From: Rhodococcus tukisamuensis NBRC 100609
GTDB taxonomy: Bacteria > Actinomycetota > Actinomycetes > Mycobacteriales > Mycobacteriaceae
DNA length: 64,000 nt
Direction: 5' to 3'
Assembly (NCBI RefSeq): GCF_001894985.1
Contig: NZ_BCXG01000009.1
Location: 1-64,000, forward strand
The notes beneath the pieces are model-generated. The model did no database searches and was not told where the DNA came from. It saw only the letters and a list, made by a program, of their open reading frames with translations. Of this stretch, positions 9,267 to 16,917 are shown piece after piece; position 1 is the first letter of the stretch; each line of letters starts with the position of its first letter. Both the position numbers and the translations under genes were made by a program.

Positions 9267-9297
9267 AAGGCCCGGTCCCGCAAGGACCGGGCTTTTG
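9267..9297 (+). terminator. Terminator of initiator tRNA copy 3
   Basis: The GGCCCGGTCC / GGACCGGGCT stem has a longer loop and a TTTT tail. It is a diverged version of the hairpins after copies 1 and 2. Confidence 0.75.
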
Positions 9298-9343
9298 TCG
9301 TTTCCGGGGTGGTGAGCCCGGGCTTTCGTCTTCTCCCGGGCAC

Positions 9344-10969
9344 TCAGGTGTACGGCGAGTCCATCTCGATCAGCACCCGACGCATCAACTTGCCGGTGGC
9401 ATTGCGGGGCAGCTCCTCGAGGAAGACCACCTCGCGGGGCACCTTGTACCGGGCGAGGTGCGTCTTGACGTAGGCCTTGAGGTCCTGTTCGTCGCGCGGC
9501 GCGCCAGCGGCGGTCACCACGTAGGCCTTGAGGCGGTGACCGAACTCGGTGTCCTCGACACCGATTACCGCCGCCTCCAAGACATCCGGACGGGCGACGA
9601 GCAGGTTCTCGACCTCGAGCGGGTAGACGTTCTCGCCGCCGGAGACGATCATGTCGTCGTCGCGGCCGTCGACGAACAGCAGTCCGTGCTCGTCGAAGTG
9701 TCCGACGTCGCCGGTGCAGAGCAGCCCGTTGATGCGCTCCTTGTCGTGACCGTCGGTGTAGCCGTTGAAGCTCAGCCCGCTGGAGACGAAGATCCGGCCG
9801 ATCCGTCCGGGCTTGGTGATACGGGTGCCGGCGTCGTCGTACAACTCCACGTGGCAGGTGACCGGCGCGCGGCCGGCGGTGCCGGGTGCCTCGGCGAGTT
9901 CGGCGGGAGTTGCCACCGTCGCGACCGCGACTTCCGTTGAGCCGTAGAGGTTGTACAGGACGTGCCCGAACGCCTCGGTGGTCCGGGTGCACAGGTCGGG
10001 GGAGAGGGCGGAGCCGGCGGCGAAGATCACCTTGAGGTTCGAGGTGTCGTACTTCGCCACCGTCTCGGCGCCGAGGTCGACGATGCGCTGCAGCATGGTC
10101 GGCACCACCACCAGTGTGTCGGCGCGATTCTCGGCGACCAGGGACAGGGCCGCCTCGGGGTCGAAGTTGCGCTGCATCACGACGGTCTGACCGAGCGCCA
10201 GCGCGACGCCGACCTGTGAGAGCCCGGTGCCGTGGAACGCGGGCGCGGCCATCACCATGGTCTGGCCGTTGCGCAGCGGGATCCGGTCCAGGAACTGCGC
10301 GGCGGACAGCGCCGAGGTGCGTTCGCGGGGCGCGCCCTTGGGTGTTCCGGTGGTGCCGCTGGTGAGCAGTACGAAGCTGCCGTGCGTGGGCGGGCGCGGC
10401 ACGGTGTCGGTCGGCCGGTCGAGCACCAGTTCGTCCAGGGCGCGGACGCGTCCGGAGGGGTCCTCGCCCCAGGACAGGTAGCGCCGCACGTCGGCGGGCA
10501 GCGCGTCCGCGACCTCCTGGAACTCCTCGTCGTAGACGAACGCTCGAACCTGTTCGCGGGCAGCGACATCCATCAACTGCGGCGGGGCGAACCCGGTGTT
10601 CATCAGCACGAGTTTGGTGCCGGCCTTGGCGGCCGCGAGCATGGCCAGCACCAGGCCGCGGTGATTGCGGCACATCGCGCCCATCACCGAACCCGGCGTG
10701 ACGCCGTCCGCGACCCAGGCGCGGACCAGGGCGTTGGAGAGTTCCTCGAGCTCGGCGTAGGTGAGCTGGCCCCGCTCGTCGACGACGGCGACCGCGTCGA
10801 GTCCGTTCCGGGCGTGCGCGTGGACCACCCCGGCGAAGGGCCCGTACCTGTCCACGGAGAGGATCGAGTAGATGCCGCGGTCCGCCCGCGGGATGGGCAC
10901 CAGGCCGGCGCGCAGAATGACCCTCGCTGCTCCGAGGTTGTCGGTCACCTTCTTGAGTGCGCCTGGCAT
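9344..10969 (-). CDS. Acyl-CoA synthetase / fatty-acid-CoA ligase (FadD12-like)
   Basis: This 541-residue adenylate-forming enzyme activates a carboxylic acid to acyl-AMP and then acyl-CoA. The ATP-binding loop T-S-G-T-T-G-T-P-K-G is at residues 203-212. Y-G-S-T-E-V (motif A5), T-G-D-V-G-H-F with D-G-R-D-D-D-M-I-V-S-G-G-E-N-V (A7/A8) and the C-terminal catalytic lysine in N-A-T-G-K-L are all present. There is no signal peptide. The length fits FadD12-type enzymes of mycobacteria; chain-length specificity cannot be read from sequence. A TAGGCT box on the minus strand near 11030 may be its promoter. Confidence 0.9.
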   Translation of the reverse strand: MPGALKKVTDNLGAARVILRAGLVPIPRADRGIYSILSVDRYGPFAGVVHAHARNGLDAVAVVDERGQLTYAELEELSNALVRAWVADGVTPGSVMGAMCRNHRGLVLAMLAAAKAGTKLVLMNTGFAPPQLMDVAAREQVRAFVYDEEFQEVADALPADVRRYLSWGEDPSGRVRALDELVLDRPTDTVPRPPTHGSFVLLTSGTTGTPKGAPRERTSALSAAQFLDRIPLRNGQTMVMAAPAFHGTGLSQVGVALALGQTVVMQRNFDPEAALSLVAENRADTLVVVPTMLQRIVDLGAETVAKYDTSNLKVIFAAGSALSPDLCTRTTEAFGHVLYNLYGSTEVAVATVATPAELAEAPGTAGRAPVTCHVELYDDAGTRITKPGRIGRIFVSSGLSFNGYTDGHDKERINGLLCTGDVGHFDEHGLLFVDGRDDDMIVSGGENVYPLEVENLLVARPDVLEAAVIGVEDTEFGHRLKAYVVTAAGAPRDEQDLKAYVKTHLARYKVPREVVFLEELPRNATGKLMRRVLIEMDSPYT

Positions 10970-11077
10970 GTGGTTCTGCCCCCCTGGGAAACGGATGCGA
11001 AAGTGTGCCGGGGTCGGTCGGCATCCAGCCTAGATGTCGGGCGCGTAAATCTGCAGGGTTTGAAAACGGCGGAAGGA

Positions 11078-11108
11078 CACCGTGGCGAGGCCGGACCTCG
11101 CCGCGGTG
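11078..11108 (-). terminator. Hairpin downstream of the fadE23 3' remnant, likely the original fadE23 terminator
   Basis: A 13-bp stem (one G-T pair) with a 5-nt loop lies 21 nt beyond the duplicated fadE23 stop codon. This is where the native terminator would be before the inserted element separated the two copies. Confidence 0.6.
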
Positions 11109-11129
11109 CCCCTCGGTCGAAACGGGCGT

Positions 11130-11224
11130 TGCTACTTCAGCTCGGACGACGACTTGCCGAGGATTCGGCGGGCGACGATGAGCTGCTGGATCTGCTGCGT
11201 GCCCTCGACGATGTCGAGGATCTT
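11130..11224 (-). repeat. Left attachment-site-like copy: stranded 3' end of fadE23
   Basis: It encodes on the minus strand the last 31 codons of FadE23, including the catalytic-Glu motif and the stop, with one change (F to V before E-G-T-Q-Q-I-Q). The frame has no start and no upstream domain. It is best read as the host half of the original attachment site. Confidence 0.85.
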
Positions 11225-11386
11225 CGTTACGTGTGGTCGCCACCTTGGGTGTTCGAATTACCGCAGGTGGCAATTGCTTTCACTGGTTTCCTGTTTTGCA
11301 TGAATGTCGACGCCAGTGACCTGAGTCGGGACCGGGCCGGGACGAGATGTGCCGGTCGACCTCGCTCGTCGGCCCCCTCTGGCAGG

Positions 11387-11821
11387 ATGCCGGGCACGGG
11401 CGCACCGACACCGGGCTGGTACCCGAACCCTGACGGCTCCGACTCGATGCGGTACTGGGACGGCCAGAAGTGGACCGCCGTGCAGGCGAATGACGCACCG
11501 ACCATCCCGACGGCCCCCATCCCCGCGCCGACGCCCGCTGAGCGGGAGCCGACGAAGCGCGGCCCGAAGATCGCCGGCGGCATCGCCCGGGCGGTCGTGG
11601 CCCTCGCGGCGATGGGTGCCATGTTCGGCGGAGGCGGCGAGGATGTCGCGGATGCGCCAGCCGTGAGCGGCGGGGTGTCCGACGAGATACGGCAGGCGGC
11701 GCGGGACGCGAAGGCTGCGCCAGTGAACGCGGAGTTGCAGTGCGAGGAGTTGGCGACGGGGCAGGCTGACTCGCCGTCGACGGTGGACTTGCCGGGGCGC
11801 ATCAGGTGCGTGGCGGCCTAG
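11387..11821 (+). CDS. DUF2510 small membrane protein
   Basis: The protein has 144 residues from ATG 11387. A DUF2510 domain is at residues 6-33 (P-G-W-Y-P-N-P-D-G, then R-Y-W-D-G-Q-K-W-T). A Pro-rich linker, one membrane helix (about 65-82, G-I-A-R-A-V-V-A-L-A) and an outer tail with a single Cys follow. DUF2510 occurs at the N-terminus of many actinobacterial membrane proteins of unknown role. It is inside the element bounded by the fadE23 duplication and may be cargo. A longer upstream reading frame crosses the fadE23 remnant and is rejected. Confidence 0.7.
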   Translation: MPGTGAPTPGWYPNPDGSDSMRYWDGQKWTAVQANDAPTIPTAPIPAPTPAEREPTKRGPKIAGGIARAVVALAAMGAMFGGGGEDVADAPAVSGGVSDEIRQAARDAKAAPVNAELQCEELATGQADSPSTVDLPGRIRCVAA

Positions 11822-11859
11822 ATGCGTGCGGCCGTCCTGCCGTGTGGTTGCATTTGACG

Positions 11860-11985
11860 ATGTCGTTACGTGCGCTTTGGAAATCTATTGCTGTGGCAGT
11901 TGGCCTTGTCGTTGCCCTGTATGTGGCAGCCGCGATCCGACTGGGCAGTCCGCCGCACGCAGACAATCACCCGACGATGGTATAG
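11860..11985 (+). CDS. Tiny hydrophobic protein, possible element-borne membrane peptide
   Basis: This 41-codon frame from ATG to TAG encodes a Lys/Arg-containing start, one hydrophobic segment (residues 10-26) and a polar His/Pro-rich tail. Base composition is lower in GC than the surroundings. There is no clear ribosome site and no family match that I recognise. It lies between the DUF2510 gene and the integrase relic. Confidence 0.3.
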   Translation: MSLRALWKSIAVAVGLVVALYVAAAIRLGSPPHADNHPTMV

Positions 11986-11997
11986 GCGGACGTAGCA

Positions 11998-12288
11998 GTG
12001 TGAGGTACGTGCCGGTGCCGCCCTGGATGGCGTCGTCGTACTCGGGGTCACCTTGTTGTTGTCAGCCTTCGGCACTCCTGTGCGAGCTCGCTGATTCATG
12101 CCGGCGCGAGCGTGAAGACGCCAGAGGTCTGGACGCACCTGTGGCCCGGCGAGGATGAGCGGACCCGGCTTGCGATGGACTCCGCGCCAAGCCGCGACCG
12201 GGTCGGGACCGGCGGTGGCGAGGCTGGCTCGGATGACGAAACCGCCCCCGTCGCGGGGAACTGCGACGAGGGCGGCTTGGTGCTGTAA
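11998..12288 (+). pseudogene. Decayed tyrosine recombinase (phage-type integrase), C-terminal part
   Basis: Two frames together read like an actinobacterial integrase. Frame 0 gives R-Y-V-P-V-P-P-W-M (about 12001-12030), the strand before the catalytic core. After a frame change, frame 12064-12288 gives S-L-R-H-S-C-A-S-S-L-I-H-A-G-A-S-V-K-T, the catalytic L-R-H region, then H-L-W-P-G-E-D-E-R-T-R and a TAA at 12286. The expected x-L-G-H-A-S stretch with its His between S-V-K-T and H-L-W-P is missing, so there is an internal deletion as well as a frameshift. It cannot be active. Its end abuts the right fadE23 copy, the usual position of an integrase. Confidence 0.7.
12242..12275 (-). terminator. 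Hairpin downstream of the present fadE23 stop
   Basis: A 13-bp stem (CCGCCCCCGTCGC / GCGACGAGGGCGG, one mismatch) with an 8-nt loop lies 29 nt past the fadE23 stop, inside the integrase relic. It may serve as the replacement terminator for fadE23. Confidence 0.5.
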
Positions 12289-12301
12289 TGCTGACCTGAC
12301 C

Positions 12302-12396
12302 TGCTACTTCAGCTCGGACGACGACTTGCCGAGGATTCGGCGGGCGACGATGAGCTGCTGGATCTGCTGCGTGCCCTCGAAGATGTCGAGGATCTT
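12302..12396 (-). repeat. Right attachment-site-like copy: functional 3' end of fadE23
   Basis: 94 of 95 positions match 11130-11224. It includes the fadE23 stop (TAG, complement of 12304-12306) plus two downstream bases. In 3'-end integration this side carries the copy supplied by the element. Confidence 0.85.
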
Positions 12397-13512
12397 GCTG
12401 TCGCGCGCCCACTTCTCGAGCAGGGGACGCTGCGAGTAGCCGAGGGTGCCGGCGAGCTCGACGGCCTTGAGCGAGACCGCGGTGCCGGTGCGTCCGGCCT
12501 TGGCCTTCGACATCGACGCCTCGAGCGAGTTCGGCTTCTTGTTGTCGGCCATCCATGCCGCGCGCAGCGACAGGAGGTAGGACGCCTCCCAGTCGGCCTC
12601 GAGCTGCAGGAACTCGGCGGCCGCGGCGTGCTGGTTGTAGGCGGGGGTGTCGTAGGAGACCTCCACGCCGGCGTCGGAGAGGACCGTCCGGAGCTCCTCG
12701 AGGGCCGCGCGACCGAGGCCCACTGCCATGCCGGCGACGATCGGGCGAGTGTTGTCGAAGGTCTGCATGACCCCGGCGAAACCCTTCTCGACGTTCACCT
12801 CGGGGGTGCCGAGCAGGTTGTCCTTCGGGATCCGGCAGTCCTGCAGCAGCAGCACCGCGGTGTCGGACGCCTTGATGCCGAGCTTGTGCTCGAGCCGGGC
12901 GACGCTCAGGCCCGGAGCGTCCCGCGGGACCACGAACGACTTGATCGCGGCGCGGCCCTTGCTCTTGTCGACGCTCGCCCAGACGACGATGTGGCTGGAC
13001 CGCTCGCCGGCGGTGACGAAGATCTTCTCGCCGTTGAGCACGTACTCGTCGCCGTCGAGCACGGCGGTGGTGGTGACCGCCGCCGAGTCGGAGCCGAAAC
13101 TCGGCTCGGTGATGGCCATCGAGGCCCACACCTTGCCGAAGCGCTCGAGCTGTTCGTCGGTGGCCACGGCGGCGATCGCCGAGTTGCCCAGGCCCTGGTA
13201 CGGGATGGAGAGGGTCAGGCCCACGTCGCCCCAGCAGGTCTCGATGACGTTCATCAGCGAGGACATGTTGCCGCCGTTGGCATTTCCGATGACGCTCGGT
13301 GCGTCGCCGCGCCCGAGCGCGGCGCCGGACGCACCCGCGCCCGAGTCGTTGAGGCCCTCGACCATGGCGGCCATGGTGTCGAGTTCCTTGGGGTAGGCGT
13401 GCTCCGCGAGGTCGTACTTGCGCGAGATCGGCCGCATGATCTGCGCCGCGACCTGGTGCGCCTGGTTCGCGGAGGCTTTGAGCTTCTTGGGGAGTTCGAG
13501 GTTGATCATCAC
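12304..13512 (-). CDS. fadE23: Acyl-CoA dehydrogenase FadE23
   Basis: This 402-residue flavoenzyme of fatty acid or steroid beta-oxidation forms an enoyl-CoA. The catalytic base is E379 in D-I-F-E-G-T-Q-Q-I-Q-Q, near the C-terminus. FAD/substrate segments such as I-T-E-P-S-F-G-S-D-S and K-I-F-V-T-A-G are seen mid-protein. It follows fadE24 by 26 bp on the same strand, as Rv3140 follows Rv3139. Paired fadE genes of this type often encode the two chains of a heterotetramer. The last 31 codons lie in the 95-bp duplication, so its C-terminus may derive from an inserted element. Confidence 0.9.
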   Translation of the reverse strand: MMINLELPKKLKASANQAHQVAAQIMRPISRKYDLAEHAYPKELDTMAAMVEGLNDSGAGASGAALGRGDAPSVIGNANGGNMSSLMNVIETCWGDVGLTLSIPYQGLGNSAIAAVATDEQLERFGKVWASMAITEPSFGSDSAAVTTTAVLDGDEYVLNGEKIFVTAGERSSHIVVWASVDKSKGRAAIKSFVVPRDAPGLSVARLEHKLGIKASDTAVLLLQDCRIPKDNLLGTPEVNVEKGFAGVMQTFDNTRPIVAGMAVGLGRAALEELRTVLSDAGVEVSYDTPAYNQHAAAAEFLQLEADWEASYLLSLRAAWMADNKKPNSLEASMSKAKAGRTGTAVSLKAVELAGTLGYSQRPLLEKWARDSKILDIFEGTQQIQQLIVARRILGKSSSELK

Positions 13513-13538
13513 AGTCTCCTAGTGGTGCAGCAGCGGCG

Positions 13539-14945
13539 TCAGATGAGGACGATGCCCTCGGCAACGCCGATGGCTCGGAGGTCGCGGTACCAACGCTCGA
13601 CCGGGTGCTCCTTGGTGTATCCGTGGCCGCCGAGCAACTGGACGCCGTCCAGTCCGATCTGCATGCCCTTGTCGGACGCCAGCTTTCGGGCCAACGCCGA
13701 CTCACGTGCGAACGACAGGCCCTGCTCGGCGCGGGAGGCGCCGCGGAGGGTGACCAGGCGCAGGCCGTCCAGTTCGATGGCGATGTTCGCCACCATGAAC
13801 GCGACGGCCTGGCGGTGGCTGATCGGCTCGCCGAAGGCCTCACGCTCGTTGACGTACGGGATCACATAGTCCAGGACGGCCTGGCCGGTGCCGACCGCCA
13901 TCGAGGCCCAGCCGAGGCGGGCCAGGCGGATCGCGTTGGCGTAGTCCTCGGTGCGGGCCGTCGCGTCGCCGTCGCCGAGGATCGCGGACTCGGGCACCGC
14001 AACGTCGGTGAGGATCAGTCGGCCGAGGCCGGCGGCGCGCAGGCCCATGCTCGGGTCGGCTTCCACGACAAGGCCCTTGGCGTCGGACTCGACGATGAAG
14101 AAGGTGGGCCGGCCGTCCAGCTCGGCGGCGACCAGGAACAGCTCGCAGTCGGCGGCGGCGGGGACGAACGACTTGACGCCGTTGAGCTTGTAGCCGCTGG
14201 GGGAGCGGACGGCCTTGGTCTGCAAGGCAAACGGGTCGAACAGTGCCCGCGGCTCGTTCACCACGACCGCGGCGTTGGGCACCTGCTCGCCGGTGAACGC
14301 CGGCAGGTAGGTCCGCTGCTGACCGTCGGTGCCCCACTGGGTGAGCGCGACCGCGACACCGCTGGGCGCGAGGATCGGCAGGGCCAGGCCCATGTCGCCG
14401 TGTGCGAGCGCCTCGGCCACCAGGGAGTTGGTGACGGCGCCACGCTCGCTGGCCGCACCGTCGAGTTCCTCGGGGACGTTGATGAGGGTGATGCCCAGCT
14501 CGGCGGCCCGCTTGGTCAGGTCCGCGGGGGAGGCGGCGGCCTCGTCGGCGTCGTGCGCGGCGGGGCGCAGGATCTCGGCGGCGAAGTCCCGGACCGTCTC
14601 GACGATCATCTGCTGCTCGTCGTTGGGCGTGAGGTCGAAGTAGCCGGCGTTCTTGCTGGCACCGTCGGGGAGACGCTTGGGCTGGTTGCCGCCCGCGACC
14701 TTGGTGAAGGTGCGGGTGGCGGCGCCGAGCGTCTTGAAGCCGGTCTTGGTGCCCTCGTAGGTGACGCGGTCGATGGTCTGCCGGAGGTTGTACTTCTCGG
14801 CCAGGTCGGAACCGGTGATCCGGGTCAGCACACGCATTGCGGCGCCCATGGCGTCCCGCTTGATCGGGTTCAGTCCGACGCCCGAGGTGTCGCGGGGCTC
14901 GCGCGTCGCACCGTTCGATTTCACAACGCTGTCTTGCTTGCTCAT
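13539..14945 (-). CDS. fadE24: Acyl-CoA dehydrogenase FadE24
   Basis: The protein has 468 residues from ATG 14945, the length I recall for mycobacterial FadE24; a GTG two codons upstream is possible. About 100 extra N-terminal residues precede the usual acyl-CoA dehydrogenase core, which begins near F-D-L-T-P-N-D-E-Q. The core shows G-V-A-V-A-L-T-Q-W-G-T and L-L-G-G-H-G-Y-T-K-E-H. The chain stops right after R-A-I-G-V-A-E-G, so the position of the catalytic Glu is kept but the last helix is missing. Its partner FadE23 probably completes the complex. A perfect palindrome 41 bp upstream is a likely operator. Confidence 0.9.
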   Translation of the reverse strand: MSKQDSVVKSNGATREPRDTSGVGLNPIKRDAMGAAMRVLTRITGSDLAEKYNLRQTIDRVTYEGTKTGFKTLGAATRTFTKVAGGNQPKRLPDGASKNAGYFDLTPNDEQQMIVETVRDFAAEILRPAAHDADEAAASPADLTKRAAELGITLINVPEELDGAASERGAVTNSLVAEALAHGDMGLALPILAPSGVAVALTQWGTDGQQRTYLPAFTGEQVPNAAVVVNEPRALFDPFALQTKAVRSPSGYKLNGVKSFVPAAADCELFLVAAELDGRPTFFIVESDAKGLVVEADPSMGLRAAGLGRLILTDVAVPESAILGDGDATARTEDYANAIRLARLGWASMAVGTGQAVLDYVIPYVNEREAFGEPISHRQAVAFMVANIAIELDGLRLVTLRGASRAEQGLSFARESALARKLASDKGMQIGLDGVQLLGGHGYTKEHPVERWYRDLRAIGVAEGIVLI

Positions 14946-14985
14946 GATCACCAGGTTTCTCGGTGTTCGGTCTTGGACGGCCTTA

Positions 14986-15003
14986 TCTTACTCTGGAGTA
15001 AGA
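14986..15003. promoter_or_regulatory. Perfect 18-bp palindrome, likely operator of fadE24-fadE23
   Basis: TCTTACTC-TG-GAGTAAGA has 8-bp perfect arms. It lies in the 180-bp divergent region between fadE24 and the response-regulator gene, nearer to fadE24. The size and symmetry fit a dimeric TetR-type repressor. Neither the regulator nor a known consensus is identified. Confidence 0.55.
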
Positions 15004-15125
15004 AGTGAAGTCGAGCGGATCCGGTCAGTGATCACCGTCACTGTGGGCAGTGGTGTCCCGAACCTGCACGAAACCTTCACATTTCCCGACTGGCATCCCC
15101 ACACCCGCCCCTTAGTGTCGAGATC

Positions 15126-15806
15126 ATGACCCAGCGCAGAGTGCTCGTCGTCGACGACGAACGCACCATCTCCGAGTCGATCGCGGCACGCCTGCGCGCC
15201 GAGGGCCACCACGTACAGACCGCCGCCGACGGTCCGGACGCGGTGATGCGCTGCGCCGAGTACCGGCCGGACCTGGTGGTCCTGGACGTGATGCTGCCCG
15301 GCTTCGACGGACTCGAGGTGTGCCGGCGGATTCAGGCGGACCGCCCGGTCCCGGTGCTGATGCTGACCGCCCGTGCCGACGAGACCGACCTGGTGATCGG
15401 GCTGGGCGTCGGCGCCGACGACTACCTGAGCAAGCCGTTCAGCATGCGGGTGCTGGTGGCGCGGGTGGCGGCGCTGCTGCGCCGCGCCGACCGCACGCTC
15501 GTGGCAGCCGAGTCGGACGTCCTGGTGTTCGGCGACGTGACCATGGACCTGACCCAGCGGCGGGTCCGCGCCGCCGACCTCGAGGTGCACCTGACCCGGA
15601 CCGAGTTCGACCTGCTTGCGCATCTCGCAGCCCGGCCGCGCGCCGTGATCGACCGCGAGTCGCTGCTCGAACAGGTGTGGGGCTGGGGTGACGGGGCGAA
15701 CAGCCGCACCGTCGACAGTCACGTGAAGGCCTTGCGCCGCAAGCTCGGAGGGGACCTGATCCGCACCGTGCACGGCGTCGGGTACGCGTTGGAGGCGCCG
15801 CGATGA
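15126..15806 (+). CDS. OmpR-family response regulator
   Basis: The protein has 226 residues. The receiver domain (5-115) has the acidic pair D10-D11, phospho-acceptor D54 (V-V-L-D-V-M-L-P-G), T81 and K103 (L-S-K-P-F). The winged-helix DNA-binding domain (about 130-225) includes R-R-V-R-A-A and S-H-V-K-A-L-R-R-K-L. Its stop overlaps the kinase start (ATGA). It controls transcription on phosphorylation by that kinase; target genes are unknown, with the downstream DUF4173 gene an obvious candidate. Confidence 0.93.
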   Translation: MTQRRVLVVDDERTISESIAARLRAEGHHVQTAADGPDAVMRCAEYRPDLVVLDVMLPGFDGLEVCRRIQADRPVPVLMLTARADETDLVIGLGVGADDYLSKPFSMRVLVARVAALLRRADRTLVAAESDVLVFGDVTMDLTQRRVRAADLEVHLTRTEFDLLAHLAARPRAVIDRESLLEQVWGWGDGANSRTVDSHVKALRRKLGGDLIRTVHGVGYALEAPR

Positions 15807-16792
15807 GGCTGCCCAGGCCACTGGACCCGCTGCGCTCGTTCAAGGTGAAGACCGGCCTGCTCGTGGTGGCCTCGCTGGTCCTGGCGTCCGTGACGTTCTG
15901 GGCCGCCTCCCAGTGGCAGTTCCGGTTTGCACTGCTGACGGCGCTGGTCGTCGCGCTGGTGGTCACCCAGGTGCTCGCGCACGGGATGACGTCCCCGTTG
16001 CGGGAGATGACGGCGGCGGCCCGAGCGATGGCGACCGGTGACTACTCGCGCCGCGTCCGGGCCACGTCCCGTGACGAGATCGGCGAGCTGGCCGTCGCAT
16101 TCAACCAGATGGCGGCGGACCTCGAGGCCGAGGACCGGTACCGACGCGAGCTGGTGGGCAACGTCTCGCACGAGCTGCGCACCCCGATCACGGCGTTGCA
16201 GGCCGTGCTCGAGAACGTCGTCGACGGGGTGGCCGAGCCCGACGAGGCGACGATGCGGGCGGCCCTGGCCCAGACCGAGCGGCTGGGCCGGTTGGTGACG
16301 GACCTGCTGGATCTCTCACGGCTCGAGGGCGGCGTGGTTCCGTTGCAGCGCACGGTGTTCGAGGTGCGGCCGTTCCTCGACGAGGTGGTGCGCCTGGCGG
16401 CCGACCCCGCCCGCCCCACGGCCGTCCGCATCGACGTCGAGCCGACGGGGCTGCGCGGTCACGCCGACCCCGCGCGGCTGCATCAGGTGGTGGCCAACCT
16501 GCTCGACAACGCCGCCCGGCACGGTTCCCCCGAGTCGCCGGTGCTGGTGCGGGCCCGCCCCGGTGACGCGGCGTGCGGGCTGGTCCTGGACGTGCACGAC
16601 GACGGCCCCGGGATCGCGGCCGTCGACCGGTCCCGGGTCTTCGAACGGTTCACCCGGGGCGGCGCGCAGGACGGCGGCACCGGCCTCGGCCTGGCGATCG
16701 CCCGCTGGGCGGTCGAACTGCACGACGGCCGGATCGGCGTCGTCGACACCGAGACCGGCTGCTGTATCCGGGTGGTCCTACCGCCCGGCTGA
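15803..16792 (+). CDS. Small membrane sensor histidine kinase
   Basis: The 329-residue chain has two membrane helices (about 16-35 and 42-60) joined by a loop of only about six residues, leaving no periplasmic sensor domain. HAMP is at about 61-113. The phospho-acceptor is H123 (N-V-S-H-E-L-R-T-P), the N-box has N232 and N236, and the G-boxes are D-D-G-P-G-I and G-G-T-G-L-G-L-A-I. It is translationally coupled to the regulator. The layout suggests that it senses within the membrane or through a partner protein. Confidence 0.92.
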   Translation: MRLPRPLDPLRSFKVKTGLLVVASLVLASVTFWAASQWQFRFALLTALVVALVVTQVLAHGMTSPLREMTAAARAMATGDYSRRVRATSRDEIGELAVAFNQMAADLEAEDRYRRELVGNVSHELRTPITALQAVLENVVDGVAEPDEATMRAALAQTERLGRLVTDLLDLSRLEGGVVPLQRTVFEVRPFLDEVVRLAADPARPTAVRIDVEPTGLRGHADPARLHQVVANLLDNAARHGSPESPVLVRARPGDAACGLVLDVHDDGPGIAAVDRSRVFERFTRGGAQDGGTGLGLAIARWAVELHDGRIGVVDTETGCCIRVVLPPG

Positions 16793-16917
16793 CCGCCGGA
16801 TCCCCTTCTCCTCCCGATCGATTCCGTCGGGACGCGTCGTCACCCGACGGCGCGTCCCGCGATGACCCCTGCCCCGAGACGACCCCTGCCTGACGCCCAC
16901 CGACCCGAGGAGACCCT

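Larger units (their letters stand above)
11130..12396. mobile_element. Relic integrative element bounded by a 95-bp duplication of the fadE23 3' end
   Basis: The segments 11130-11224 and 12302-12396 are the same 95 bp with one difference (11209 C, 12381 A). Between them lie about 1.08 kb not needed by the flanking genes: a DUF2510 protein, a tiny membrane-protein frame and a frameshifted tyrosine-integrase C-terminus that ends 13 bp from the right copy. Site-specific elements that integrate into a gene's 3' end leave this pattern, with the gene restored on one side and its old end stranded on the other. The element is too decayed to move by itself. Confidence 0.75.

Noticed and set aside
11866-12138. 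A 90-codon minus-strand frame inside the relic element
   Set aside because: Its composition is unlike a protein, it has no ribosome site, and it lies antisense to the integrase remains and the tiny membrane peptide.
12062-13843. A 593-codon frame antiparallel and out of frame with fadE23/fadE24
   Set aside because: It is a same-strand shadow in another frame; the acyl-CoA dehydrogenase frames have complete motifs.
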